64,000 nt of DNA from Erysipelothrix urinaevulpis (GCF_009828835.1 NZ_WTTB01000004.1:142768-206767), one strand, 5' to 3'; positions 54,735-63,202 are shown, counted from the first letter of the stretch. Numbers and translations are program-made. Notes: a model not told the origin generated them from the letters alone.

Positions 54735-55385
54735 TTATTTCACATGATTAAGATAATACTCATAAAGCGAATCAATATCTTGACTGGACAGAATGTGGAC
54801 GGCTCCTTTTATTTGGACATCATCCCAATCAAACCATTTCATTTCTTCCAACATTTTTTGAACTTCGTTTGAAAATCGTTGACGGATGACTTTTGCGGGA
54901 TTACCACCCACAATTGAATAAGCTGGAACATCTTTTGTAACAATACTCCCAGCAGCAATAATGGCGCCCTCTTCGATCTTTACACCTGGCATGATCATCG
55001 CATTCATTCCAATCCACACATCCGATTCAATCACTGTATCACCTTTTGACTTGTAAGATTCTTTAATTGTTTCCTCAAAGGGATATACCGTTAAGAAGTC
55101 TTGATTATGATTATGGTTCCCTCCCATTAAAATAACAACCCCTGATGCAATACAGACATAATTTCCAATAATTAATCGATCAATTGTCCATCCAAAATCA
55201 TTCATCGGATTGTATAACTTTGAAGAGAGTTGATCTCCCCATAAAAATCGAACACATCCATCTTCAAATTTTCTATTATCATAATATCCTGAGTAGTAAG
55301 ATTTTTTACCGACGGTAATGAATGGATGATCAACAATATCACTTAAATACAACGGTGCTGACCAATGCTTATAAATTTCTTTCAT
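54735..55385 (-). CDS. CatB-type xenobiotic O-acetyltransferase
   Basis: 216 residues of left-handed beta-helix hexapeptide fold. FITVGKKSYYSGYYDNRKFE (about 23-42) and the hexapeptide run IGNYVCIASGVVILMGGNHN (about 73-92, with the active-site His in GGNHNHNQD) match type-B chloramphenicol acetyltransferases and Vat streptogramin acetyltransferases more closely than other relatives. VWIGMNAMIMPGVKIEEGAI and IVGGNPAKVIRQRF complete the pattern. It would acetylate chloramphenicol, streptogramin A or an endogenous hydroxyl compound. An 18-codon leader peptide and strong promoter precede it, the architecture of inducible resistance. It interrupts the mucin module. Confidence 0.82.
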   Translation of the reverse strand: MKEIYKHWSAPLYLSDIVDHPFITVGKKSYYSGYYDNRKFEDGCVRFLWGDQLSSKLYNPMNDFGWTIDRLIIGNYVCIASGVVILMGGNHNHNQDFLTVYPFEETIKESYKSKGDTVIESDVWIGMNAMIMPGVKIEEGAIIAAGSIVTKDVPAYSIVGGNPAKVIRQRFSNEVQKMLEEMKWFDWDDVQIKGAVHILSSQDIDSLYEYYLNHVK

Positions 55386-55411
55386 AGTTTCCTCTTTTCT
55401 TTTAATTGATT

Positions 55412-55468
55412 TTAAAGAAAAAAGTGCCGAGTTGCGACATTACGCATTTGTTTTAAACGTCGTACCAT
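55412..55468 (-). CDS. 18-codon leader peptide of the catB-like gene
   Basis: MVRRLKQMRNVATRHFFL, with its own GAGGTG ribosome site six bases before the ATG and a promoter just upstream (very short 5' leader). It ends 27 bases before the acetyltransferase start. The RNA between can pair (TTCTTT with AAAGAA) close to the second ribosome site. QMRNV also occurs in the macrolide-sensing ErmB leader (MLVFQMRNVDKTS). Ribosome stalling control of the acetyltransferase is the likely role. Confidence 0.7.
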   Translation of the reverse strand: MVRRLKQMRNVATRHFFL

Positions 55469-55485
55469 TAACTCACCTCATTCTT

Positions 55486-55513
55486 AGTATAATGTTTTCT
55501 TTAGTTACGTCAA
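55486..55513 (-). promoter_or_regulatory. Promoter of the leader-catB transcript
   Basis: On the minus strand TTGACG (55508-55513) and TATACT (55486-55491) are 16 bases apart. The start point would fall a few bases before the leader peptide's ribosome site. Confidence 0.75.
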
Positions 55514-55522
55514 GGTCTATAA

Positions 55523-55574
55523 AAAAACTGCAGGGATTGAGTGATGCGTTCACATCAATACCTACAGTTTAGTT
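55523..55574 (-). terminator. Terminator of the GH101 gene
   Basis: Minus-strand AAACTGTAGGTATTGATG pairs with CATCACTCAATCCCTGCAGTTT with small mismatches, then seven Ts. Confidence 0.75.
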
Positions 55575-55594
55575 AGAATAAGGAGAATTTATTT

Positions 55595-58500
55595 TTATAC
55601 TTTTATTTTTCTTTTTCGTTTGATAACAAGTCCGATTAGGATTAGCCCAGCACCCACAAGATATAAACTTGTACTGGATGAAAGTCCAGTTGCAGGTAGC
55701 TTACCTTCCTCAGTTTTATCAATTGGTTTTGTTGGATCTGTTGGATCTACTGGTTCTACTGGATCTACTGGATCAACAGGTTTAACCTCGTCCTTAACGA
55801 CAAGATCATTTTTAAATGCTAATAACTGATCGTATGTTTGATCGATCAATTCTTGACTTGCATTTTCATCGTTTAAGACCGATTTGGCTGTCTTAATCCC
55901 TTCTTTTAGACTCTCAACACTGTCTTGTGTATATAAGTCAAAATCAAGTGCTTCTAGCTCTTTAACTAAGGCTTCAAGATTACTACGATCAACCGCAACA
56001 ATTTCTTCTTGTTCATAGTTAACCACAACATTCCCAAGTTCTGTTAATGTCGTAATGATTTTACCGTCGATGACTTCAAACTCTAAATCAATGAGTTCAT
56101 CACGATGATTTAGGAAAGAAACAGACTTAACAACTGGATCTTGAGTTTTTGTTAAAGCTTTAAAGAAACGTGAAATTCCAGATGTTTTTCTTGTAGGAAT
56201 GCTTAAATTTAAAGCAGTGTTTTCTGGAATCTCTATTGATTCACCATCACGACGAATATCGATTGTAAAGACATCTAGGTCTAAGGTTTCGTCATCTTTT
56301 TCAAGTTCTAATTTTTTATCCAAGTTATCCGTCACGATTAATTCATCATGGTCATTAAGGATTGAATGATGGCCTGATACTTCAAAACCATTTTCATCCG
56401 TTAAGACAACTGGCTCTACTTTTTTTACACTTAAATTATCAAGGACAAAGTCTTTATAGCCACCAAAGTTTGCGGGTCCATTATCAGTACCCTGTAAATC
56501 AGGTGCTTTGCTTGTTGATTTAATACCAAACCATGATTGCCCATCAGCATGACCTTTCAAGGTGAATTCATAGACTTGAGGACCCTCTTTATCAACTGTC
56601 TTACTTAACGGTATAACCGTTTCTTGACCGGTGTATTCACCATGTCCCATGACAAGACCATAAGTTCCATCCGATCCTGCTTCATATTCAAAGCGAATGA
56701 TATAGTCTTGATTTTCTTCAAAACGAATATTTTGTGGAATCGTTTGGTACACCAGCTTGTTTCTTTGAACTAAGCCATTTGTTTTAACAGACCAATTCCC
56801 ATCAATAACATCGTTGATTTTTTTGTTGTTCCAACCACGTTGGGTATAAGGTGCATTTTTTTCTGATAAGTGTGTTCTATTATCAGTAACACCTTCAACA
56901 TCTCCGATAACAAAAGGATATATCCCTTGTGCATTGTCTTCAAAATCTTGCGTATAAGAACCATCGTCTTGCAATAAAGTTCCGGCATTTTTAGTAATTC
57001 TGATATCATCAAAATAACTTGTTCCTTCACCCTTCTCTTTGACTAAACTTAACTCTACATTTCCTTTTTTAGGTGCTGTAAAGTGTACAAATAAGTTTTG
57101 GAAGTAACTACTATTATCAACCGTTCCTGCTTTAGTATTATGAGCATAAGCTTTGATATAATTCTTAGCAATTGAACGCTGAGTATAATTACTAATGACC
57201 TCATCACCGATTTTCAAGTCAATCCGTGCTTTTGAATCTGAACGATTATCAACACCCACGTAGGCAACATATTTTTCACCCGGCTGTAAATCTGTTAAAG
57301 TCTGCGTTAATGTAACTGTTTTATCATTATTTGAGATTGCTAACATATCATTGGATGCTTCTGACTTCACAATTTCAGCAGTTCCACCTGTAATATCCCA
57401 TGCTTTTAAGTCTTGTGAGTTAAAGCCTGGATCAATGATATGTGATCCCACACCATACGTTGCAACCTTCTTCTCTTTTGCACCTTGATAGATAACATAA
57501 GCTGTATCTTTTTTAGCATTAAGAGTTATAGTTTGGTTGATTACGTCTACATCTTTTAATTCTTTATTTCCTGTTTCAGTGAGTTGATAAACTTTCACAC
57601 TGCTATTTTTCCACTCACTTGGAAGGGTCCATGTTGATTGTCCACCTTCTTTATTAAAGTGATAAAGTTTCTGATCAGCAAAGGCTAATTCATTTCCGTT
57701 CTCATCCCAGTTCCATGGAATAAGATATTTGTCATTATCTAAGACTAAACGACCATCTAACGTAATTGTTCTTGAACGATACAAATCACGTTCATTCTTA
57801 TAATCATTTGATTTACGTTGAATAACGAGTTTTTGTCCTTGCTCATTCACTAAATCAACTTGCATTTCTGGTGTCCATTTGAATGATTTTCCATCAGGAC
57901 TCTTCATGTCAACAGGTGTTCCTTCAATCCATTTATTGACCGTAAAGTGTTGAATGAATTTTGAAGGTACGTTATGTTCGAATAAGTTTACAATATAACC
58001 ATTGTAGTCATTACGTCCTTGCCATCCTTCAAAGTCTTTCATATTATAACCACCTAGTAATGGATACTCTGCTGCCCCTGAATAAGCTGGGAAATCAGCA
58101 ATCCATGCATCACGTTGGTGATTAAAAATAAATCTCATAACATTTGAATTAAAGCCCTTCAATGCATAGCCACCATAAGTTAAATCAGCTGCCCAGTGTT
58201 GGAATGTTGAATCAGGTTCAAATGCATAACCCCACTCTCCACCAAGTCTCCATCCTTGATCTTGAATTTCCTTGGCTAATTGGTGACTTGCCCAAGCATT
58301 GTTGTCACCCGATTGACCATTTCCCCATACATCAACATAAATCCAACCCAGGTTTTCACCTGTGATGAGATTGCGTAAATCTTCGAAACGTTGACGACGT
58401 CCATTGGCTAAGTCATAGGAAGCATCGATATTGATACCTTGGTCAATCCAATTCCAACCATACGAATAACTGCCGTCTGCTTTTTTCATTAAACGATCTT

Positions 58501-60916
58501 CTTCAAAATACTTTGATTCTGGATACGTTTCACTCGCATTAACATGAATTCCAATTGAGGCTCCATACTGTTTCGATTCATCGAGAAGGTATTGAAACTC
58601 TTCAATTCCACCAATTCGTGTTCCGATATCAGCATAATTTAAATGACCCGAATCATGCCCTTCACTTCCATATCCTTTGAGTAAGACAGATTGACCTAAA
58701 CCATCTGTATGCAAGTTTACTTTCTTAATGCCATCAAGTGTCATTAAGAATGGATTTTGAGCATGTGAACCAAAGTTCATAGCGATACGATATGCAACAT
58801 AATCTTTAACATCTTCTGCACCAATTGGAGAATACATAATCTCTCTGAAGGCTATAGCCCCATCTTGCCAATCAACCATTTGATCATTATTTAGATCCTC
58901 TGTTAATGCAACCTTTACAATAGGACGTTCAACGGTTGTCTTATCATCATATTTCACATCACGATGATAAATCCATGGTGAACTTTGAATACCCATTGAA
59001 TTGAAATCTGTATACTCTTTAACCTGTGCATTAAGACGAACAAAGTCACCTCGTCCACCACCACTGCTGTACTGGGAATTTGAATACACTCCCGCTGAAA
59101 TATCTTCATTTGAAACAAAAGCATACATATAATTTTTATTAAAACTTCTTAATTTTTTATCAACAGCAGTCAGTGTATCACCACTAACCGTTGTATTAGT
59201 AGAAACAACAGATCCCATAATATTAGCATCTTTCTCACTTGATTTAACAGATACTAAACTATGATTAGGTATTTCAATTGTTCTAATAATTTTATCATTG
59301 CTACTTTGATCTTCATTGTGATTTATAACTTCAATCATTTCATAGGTTAAAGTTTGATTCTCAATGCTTACCGTTGATTTGATGGTTGCATTAATATTTT
59401 GACCATCCTTTAAACGTAAGGTATACTCAGCAAGTTGGTTATTCACTTTCTTGTAAGTAACCTCTGGTTTTAGATTAATATCGTTAATTTTGACCGTATC
59501 AATCTTAGTCGGTTGACCCTCCAATGTTTTCCCTGATTTTAATGTATAGTCTTTGATTCGTGGGAAACTTTTATCAATCGTCACTGTCATTGATTCATTC
59601 GTTAATGTATCAAAATCAGATCCTTCATTGTTAGGTCCTTCTGGTTTATCAGGTGTGATTCGTTGCACTGATACATTATCAATGAGAACACTCCCTTCCC
59701 CACCCTCTTTCATAAAACCAAACTCACCAAATCCTGTTTGCATATTCTTCATCGTATTCTCAAAGATTTTTTGATCATTGATAAATAATGTCAAGGTATC
59801 CCCAAGTAAAATAACCTTCCAACGCTGCATCCCTGATTCAATAGGTGAATCAAGTTTGGTCACCTCAGATGTTCCTTGTCCTTTAGAACCTGAAAACGAA
59901 CCGAAATATTCTTGAGATGTTTCACCTTTTGAAGCAGTAACAAAATTATTAATGCCACCTACGCGTAATGCAGGACCAAAGTGTTTCACAGCTTCATCAA
60001 TTTCCACATCAAATGACATCTCAAAGTCATCTAATAATGCTGTTTTAGTAAACGTTAACACTTGTTGACCCGTCTTTCCAAAATCAATTTTTAGCGCTTT
60101 AGAATTTCCATGATCAACGATTGAACGCTTAATCTCACCTGAAACTGCTCTTAATTCCAAGGTTGGATCATAGTCATTTTCGAAATCTAGTAAGAGTTGA
60201 TAATCATCATACTTATCAATTTCCGGACGTTCAAATCCAGGATCAATTTCTGGAATATTCTCTTGATTATTGGCTTTCACTGAAATACTGGTTGTTTGAG
60301 CACCAAATCCAGCTAATCTTAAAACAGTTTTATTTGATTTTTCAAATAATTGGTCAATACGATTAGCATCAATCATTTCATCAAACAACTGGTGCTTCAC
60401 ACCATCTTCGCCTGTAATCCAAGCTAAAAATTTATTATCTTTTAAAGAATATTCTAAAGTATTTTTACTTCCCGCTGCTGGACTAGGGACACGTTTTCCA
60501 CGATAGTAATTACCTTGACCCTCTAGTTTGTGTTGCCAAAACCAACCACCAGCATCATGCCCAACAAAAATTCTGTTGTCATCATCAGTATAGAAAATAT
60601 TAACACCAAACCGCATACTACTTGGATCACCATTTGAAACATATTCAAATACACGGTTCACATTGCGGGATGTTTCTATCCACTCATCAACAGGTGAAAA
60701 AATTGCTGCATTATATTTGTTATCATGCTTGTTAGGTACAGATGATAATTTCCAATAACGTTCATTCCCAACAATTTCTTCACTGACAACACCTGGTACT
60801 TTAGATGTTGATTTCCACTCCGAACTGCTTGCAAATAGCGAATTTCCTGGATTCATAATGACTAAACTTAAAATCATCACCAAAGAAATTGCTACTTTAG
60901 ATATCTTTCCTCTCAT
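55595..60916 (-). CDS. LPxTG-anchored endo-alpha-N-acetylgalactosaminidase, GH101
   Basis: 1773 residues. Signal peptide 1-29 (cleavage near LFAS). N-terminal beta-sandwich/lectin-like domains to about 430. GH101 catalytic core about 440-1100, with nucleophile Asp862 in YVDVWGNG and acid/base Glu894 in GGEWGYA. Their spacing of 32 residues equals that of the pneumococcal enzyme (Asp764/Glu796). C-terminal carbohydrate-binding-type sandwiches follow (about 1170-1330 and 1340-1520), then a FIVAR-like helical segment (about 1650-1715) and a Pro/Asp/Thr wall-spanning repeat. Sorting signal KLPATG, hydrophobic stretch and KRKRK tail end the protein. It releases Gal-beta-1,3-GalNAc from Ser/Thr of mucins at the cell surface. 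A cre site overlaps its promoter. Confidence 0.95.
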   Translation of the reverse strand: MRGKISKVAISLVMILSLVIMNPGNSLFASSSEWKSTSKVPGVVSEEIVGNERYWKLSSVPNKHDNKYNAAIFSPVDEWIETSRNVNRVFEYVSNGDPSSMRFGVNIFYTDDDNRIFVGHDAGGWFWQHKLEGQGNYYRGKRVPSPAAGSKNTLEYSLKDNKFLAWITGEDGVKHQLFDEMIDANRIDQLFEKSNKTVLRLAGFGAQTTSISVKANNQENIPEIDPGFERPEIDKYDDYQLLLDFENDYDPTLELRAVSGEIKRSIVDHGNSKALKIDFGKTGQQVLTFTKTALLDDFEMSFDVEIDEAVKHFGPALRVGGINNFVTASKGETSQEYFGSFSGSKGQGTSEVTKLDSPIESGMQRWKVILLGDTLTLFINDQKIFENTMKNMQTGFGEFGFMKEGGEGSVLIDNVSVQRITPDKPEGPNNEGSDFDTLTNESMTVTIDKSFPRIKDYTLKSGKTLEGQPTKIDTVKINDINLKPEVTYKKVNNQLAEYTLRLKDGQNINATIKSTVSIENQTLTYEMIEVINHNEDQSSNDKIIRTIEIPNHSLVSVKSSEKDANIMGSVVSTNTTVSGDTLTAVDKKLRSFNKNYMYAFVSNEDISAGVYSNSQYSSGGGRGDFVRLNAQVKEYTDFNSMGIQSSPWIYHRDVKYDDKTTVERPIVKVALTEDLNNDQMVDWQDGAIAFREIMYSPIGAEDVKDYVAYRIAMNFGSHAQNPFLMTLDGIKKVNLHTDGLGQSVLLKGYGSEGHDSGHLNYADIGTRIGGIEEFQYLLDESKQYGASIGIHVNASETYPESKYFEEDRLMKKADGSYSYGWNWIDQGINIDASYDLANGRRQRFEDLRNLITGENLGWIYVDVWGNGQSGDNNAWASHQLAKEIQDQGWRLGGEWGYAFEPDSTFQHWAADLTYGGYALKGFNSNVMRFIFNHQRDAWIADFPAYSGAAEYPLLGGYNMKDFEGWQGRNDYNGYIVNLFEHNVPSKFIQHFTVNKWIEGTPVDMKSPDGKSFKWTPEMQVDLVNEQGQKLVIQRKSNDYKNERDLYRSRTITLDGRLVLDNDKYLIPWNWDENGNELAFADQKLYHFNKEGGQSTWTLPSEWKNSSVKVYQLTETGNKELKDVDVINQTITLNAKKDTAYVIYQGAKEKKVATYGVGSHIIDPGFNSQDLKAWDITGGTAEIVKSEASNDMLAISNNDKTVTLTQTLTDLQPGEKYVAYVGVDNRSDSKARIDLKIGDEVISNYTQRSIAKNYIKAYAHNTKAGTVDNSSYFQNLFVHFTAPKKGNVELSLVKEKGEGTSYFDDIRITKNAGTLLQDDGSYTQDFEDNAQGIYPFVIGDVEGVTDNRTHLSEKNAPYTQRGWNNKKINDVIDGNWSVKTNGLVQRNKLVYQTIPQNIRFEENQDYIIRFEYEAGSDGTYGLVMGHGEYTGQETVIPLSKTVDKEGPQVYEFTLKGHADGQSWFGIKSTSKAPDLQGTDNGPANFGGYKDFVLDNLSVKKVEPVVLTDENGFEVSGHHSILNDHDELIVTDNLDKKLELEKDDETLDLDVFTIDIRRDGESIEIPENTALNLSIPTRKTSGISRFFKALTKTQDPVVKSVSFLNHRDELIDLEFEVIDGKIITTLTELGNVVVNYEQEEIVAVDRSNLEALVKELEALDFDLYTQDSVESLKEGIKTAKSVLNDENASQELIDQTYDQLLAFKNDLVVKDEVKPVDPVDPVEPVDPTDPTKPIDKTEEGKLPATGLSSSTSLYLVGAGLILIGLVIKRKRKIKV

Positions 60917-60939
60917 GAATTACCTCTCTTTCTAGGTCA

Positions 60940-60971
60940 AGTATAACAAGACTGCCATGTAAGCGCTTTAA
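60940..60971 (-). promoter_or_regulatory. GH101 promoter -10 and cre site
   Basis: Minus-strand TATACT (60940-60945) is the likely -10. The cre site ATGTAAGCGCTTTAA (60957-60971) matches 14 of 15 consensus positions and covers the -35 region, so glucose repression of the enzyme is expected. Confidence 0.7.
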
Positions 60972-61248
60972 TGATATTGTTGTAACATGTTGTATTCTTG
61001 TTTTTTCTGTATATTTTGCTATTTTTTACAAATATTGCTTTTATCATTAATTTTATTCGCTTTATAGTTATAGAAAGATGGTAGTAACTCGAGCACGAAA
61101 ACCGAAAAAAATTGAATTAGACTTAATTTTCCATTGGTTACGCTTTGTTACTAAAACAAATCATGGAATCAAACACGTCAAGATTTGAAATTCTCTGATT
61201 ATGAACCCAGATATTAAACACATTGAAATAAGTTCAAATGTTCAGTTT
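60972..61248. other. Non-coding, degraded sequence upstream of GH101
   Basis: AT-rich sequence with no frame longer than about 36 codons that has a plausible start. I see no RNA gene or repeat. It probably consists of promoter-distal spacer plus decayed insertion-sequence DNA continuing from the IS3-type remnant on its right. Confidence 0.5.
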
Positions 61249-61491
61249 TTACTGTAGATCACCATTGTTTAAATCTTTAACAAATTTATCGGATATATTG
61301 TTGGGTACCGTTTGGACTTCGAACTCTTTTAAGGCTTGGTGTTTTTTGAATCGTTAATGTCGTCTCTTGTTGTTGTAAAAATAAATATAGGAATCAATTT
61401 CTTTCTTTAACTTATTTCTTCTACTGAGCCTATTGAGAGCTTACATTTTTGATTTAATAGTTTTCTAGAATCCTTCCAATGGATTAAAGTC
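61249..61491 (-). pseudogene. Decayed IS3-family transposase (OrfB C-terminus)
   Basis: One minus-strand frame, broken by three stop codons, reads DFNPLEGF*KTIKSKM*ALNR then KEIDSYIYFYNNKRRH*RFKK and KHQALKEFE. This is the characteristic end of IS3-type integrase-core transposases (N-P-L-E...F-K-T-I-K-x-E, then Y-I-x-F-Y-N-N-x-R). The rest of the element is gone. It marks old mobile-element activity at the border of the toxin array. Confidence 0.65.
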
Positions 61492-61520
61492 TACAATATT
61501 TTTATCCATTCTCGTAAAAC

Positions 61521-61861
61521 CTAAAAGAAAAGCAACCATATTTCAGATTGCAATTCTCTATGATTTCTAATTTTTTTCATAATATCTAGTAAGTCGGTAA
61601 TGCTTAGTTTAAATCTTGTTTGTTCTGAAGATACACCATGTTCTTCTGACACTTCATCAATTATAGTTAATATATCATTATTTCGCTCTTTGAAAATTAC
61701 ATATTGATTTCCTTCATATACCCCCGATATCTGTGAATTTATAACAAAAAACTTATCGTTTCTATTGTTCTCTCGTTAATTTCGTAACTAATAAAATCAT
61801 TCAATTTATTATAAATAAATTCACCTTACTTCTCTTTAAAATCATAAAAACTAAACTTCAT
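61521..61861 (-). pseudogene. Decayed small gene, possibly an immunity gene
   Basis: A GGAG-preceded ATG at 61861 opens MKFSFYDFKEK, then a TAA. The same frame continues GEFIYNKLNDFISYEINERT until a frameshift near a run of Ts, after which VINSQISGVYEGNQYVIFKE and DEVSEEHGVSSEQTRFKLS lead to a TAG at 61521. About 112 residues are recoverable. Acidic, small, and at the end of a row of toxin/immunity pairs, it is probably a dead immunity gene whose toxin is lost. Family not recognised. Confidence 0.6.
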
Positions 61862-61921
61862 ATCGACTCCTTTCTTAATTCGGGAACACAGTCCATGATT
61901 CTCTAAATTTTCTGTGACAGG

Positions 61922-62143
61922 TTAATCACTTTTTCGTTTTAAACTATCCAATTTTTCAATAGCTTTATTAATCATTTCTAGCACTTCACTAAGAGGATAT
62001 TCATTCTCAATACTTCCAAAAAAACTAATCTCATAAAATCCCTTTTCCTGAGAAATTTCAATAATACCCTGCTTATCATAGAAAATATCTGCAACTAGGT
62101 CTTCTCTGTCAGGAGAACTACCAACAGTAATATGCCATTTCAT
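61922..62143 (-). CDS. Probable immunity protein of toxin module 3
   Basis: 73 residues, acidic, soluble (KWHITVGSSPDREDLVADIF ... EVLEMINKAIEKLDSLKRKS), with no recognised family. It follows the toxin module at 62171-62500 by 27 bases on the same strand, the standard place for a cognate immunity gene. A GGAGGAAT site precedes the ATG. Confidence 0.6.
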   Translation of the reverse strand: MKWHITVGSSPDREDLVADIFYDKQGIIEISQEKGFYEISFFGSIENEYPLSEVLEMINKAIEKLDSLKRKSD

Positions 62144-62170
62144 ACTATTCCTCCTTCTATTACGTAACCG

Positions 62171-62500
62171 TTAAGGTTCTAGGAATCCAATAAATTTTCC
62201 AAGTGAATCATATTTTGCACCGAGACCAAAACTATTGAATATATCGATAACTTCACCAAATCTAGGATGACTATAAATATTCGTTGTTTTGTTTGGGTCA
62301 GAAAGGATAGTCTTTAAAATCTGTTCGCCCTGAGCAATAATATCGGCTGGTGAGCCTGTAGGATTTGGAAATGCCGACCCTTCTCTACCTCCGTGTTTAG
62401 CCAATGCTCTACCTGCATCTGTATAATCACCGTTATATGGATTATTCCCTGATTGAAGTAGTTCTTCTTCAGTAAATCCGCCAATGTCACCCGCCCCCTT
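62171..62500 (-). CDS. Orphan polymorphic-toxin C-terminal module 3
   Basis: An open frame of about 110 codons without a good start: GDIGGFTEEELLQSGNNPYN, DYTDAGRALAKHGGREG, then FPNPTGSPADIIAQGEQI and HPRFGEVIDIFNSFG, ending GKFIGFLEP. The GRALxKHxGRxGSxFP, TGxPxxIxxQGxxxL and xFIGFLEP pattern is common at the very C-terminus of LXG/WapA/Rhs-like toxins of Bacillota, but there is no N-terminal delivery part here. The frame begins at the G-rich junction motif at 62486-62505. Exact toxin class not recognised; probably silent unless recombined onto a full-length toxin. Confidence 0.65.
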   Translation of the reverse strand, partial: KGAGDIGGFTEEELLQSGNNPYNGDYTDAGRALAKHGGREGSAFPNPTGSPADIIAQGEQILKTILSDPNKTTNIYSHPRFGEVIDIFNSFGLGAKYDSLGKFIGFLEP

Positions 62501-62585
62501 ATGTTATGTCTTTATTTTTATTACTAACATTATATTTTCATCTTCTTGCTTTAATTTATTAATCAACAATCCAAAATGATGGGGA

Positions 62586-62831
62586 TTACATAAATAATCG
62601 ACCAAGTTCATCAATAAGATTTTCAAGTCTTAAGCCATACTCGTTTGGCTCGTAGTTTTTGTCAATTCCCTCCACAAGAAATTCATCATTAACTAAACTT
62701 CTAAGTTCATTGTACTGATTCGGTTTTAATCTATACAAATTTTCAGAACTTATCCAAGAAATCAACTTGGGATTATGAATCATAACACATTTTTCTAACA
62801 ATCTTAAAGACTCTTCATTAATTCCTTTCAT
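62586..62831 (-). CDS. Probable immunity protein of toxin module 2
   Basis: 81 residues, acidic and helical (NEESLRLLEKCVMIHNPKLI; RLENLIDELGRLFM). Its ATG overlaps the toxin module's stop (base 62831 shared), giving coupled translation typical of toxin/immunity pairs. No family recognised. Confidence 0.65.
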   Translation of the reverse strand: MKGINEESLRLLEKCVMIHNPKLISWISSENLYRLKPNQYNELRSLVNDEFLVEGIDKNYEPNEYGLRLENLIDELGRLFM

Positions 62832-63115
62832 TACTGTCCTCCCCTAGTCCATGCTGAACCTTTTGCATATGTTGTAACTACCTTACCAATTTCATTAAGG
62901 ACAACAACTGCTTGGTCGCTTATATATTTAAAAGTTGGTCCATATTTACTGCTTTGCTCAACAACTTGAATTGGATTATTTACTGTATTGGTTATCGCTT
63001 CATTTGAAACGCCTAGTCCACCATCTCTACTCAAGGCTTGCTCAGTCCCATGCTTGGTGTATCGAGTAATTTTATCGTTTTCGGGCAATCCGTTTGAATT
63101 AACACTCCCCGTCAC
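62831..63115 (-). CDS. Orphan polymorphic-toxin C-terminal module 2 (DUF4258-like)
   Basis: 94 codons from a GTG that lies in the junction motif. DKITRYTKHGTEQALSRDGG, GVSNEAITNTVNNPIQVVEQ, FKYISDQAVVVLNEIGKVVTT and YAKGSAW follow the pattern of the DUF4258-type toxin domain found at the ends of many Bacillota polymorphic toxins; such domains are thought to be BECR-fold RNases. No secretion or delivery domain is attached. The immunity gene follows with a one-base overlap. Confidence 0.68.
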   Translation of the reverse strand: MTGSVNSNGLPENDKITRYTKHGTEQALSRDGGLGVSNEAITNTVNNPIQVVEQSSKYGPTFKYISDQAVVVLNEIGKVVTTYAKGSAWTRGGQ

Positions 63116-63120
63116 CTCAT
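63104..63120 (-). repeat. Cassette-junction motif, copy 2
   Basis: Minus strand ATGAGGTGACGGGGAG. Related copies: ATAAGGGGACGGGGAA at 63801-63817 and ATAAGGGGGCGGGTGA at 62486-62505. Each is preceded by an AT-rich stretch (ATGTTAAATTAAC and similar) and is where the toxin frame begins. Confidence 0.65.
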
Positions 63121-63172
63121 GTTAATTTAACATATAATAACATGATGTAGAACCTTCTAGGAAATAGTTCAA

Positions 63173-63200
63173 AAAAAGTGGTACGTATGCACCACTTTTT
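63173..63200 (-). terminator. Terminator after immunity gene 1
   Basis: AAAAAGTGGT and ACCACTTTTT (with CACCACTTTTT on the plus strand) form a hairpin around ACGTATGC, with a T-run on the minus strand. Confidence 0.8.
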
Positions 63201-63202
63201 GC

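Noticed and set aside
55730..55790. Tandem repeat encoding alternating Pro, Asp, Val and Thr near the end of GH101, as a possible CRISPR-like or regulatory repeat
   Set aside because: It is in frame and is the usual low-complexity wall-spanning linker before an LPxTG signal.
61079..61190. Short plus-strand frame (about 36 codons) upstream of GH101
   Set aside because: No ribosome site, ends quickly, no recognisable motif, and it lies in decayed sequence.
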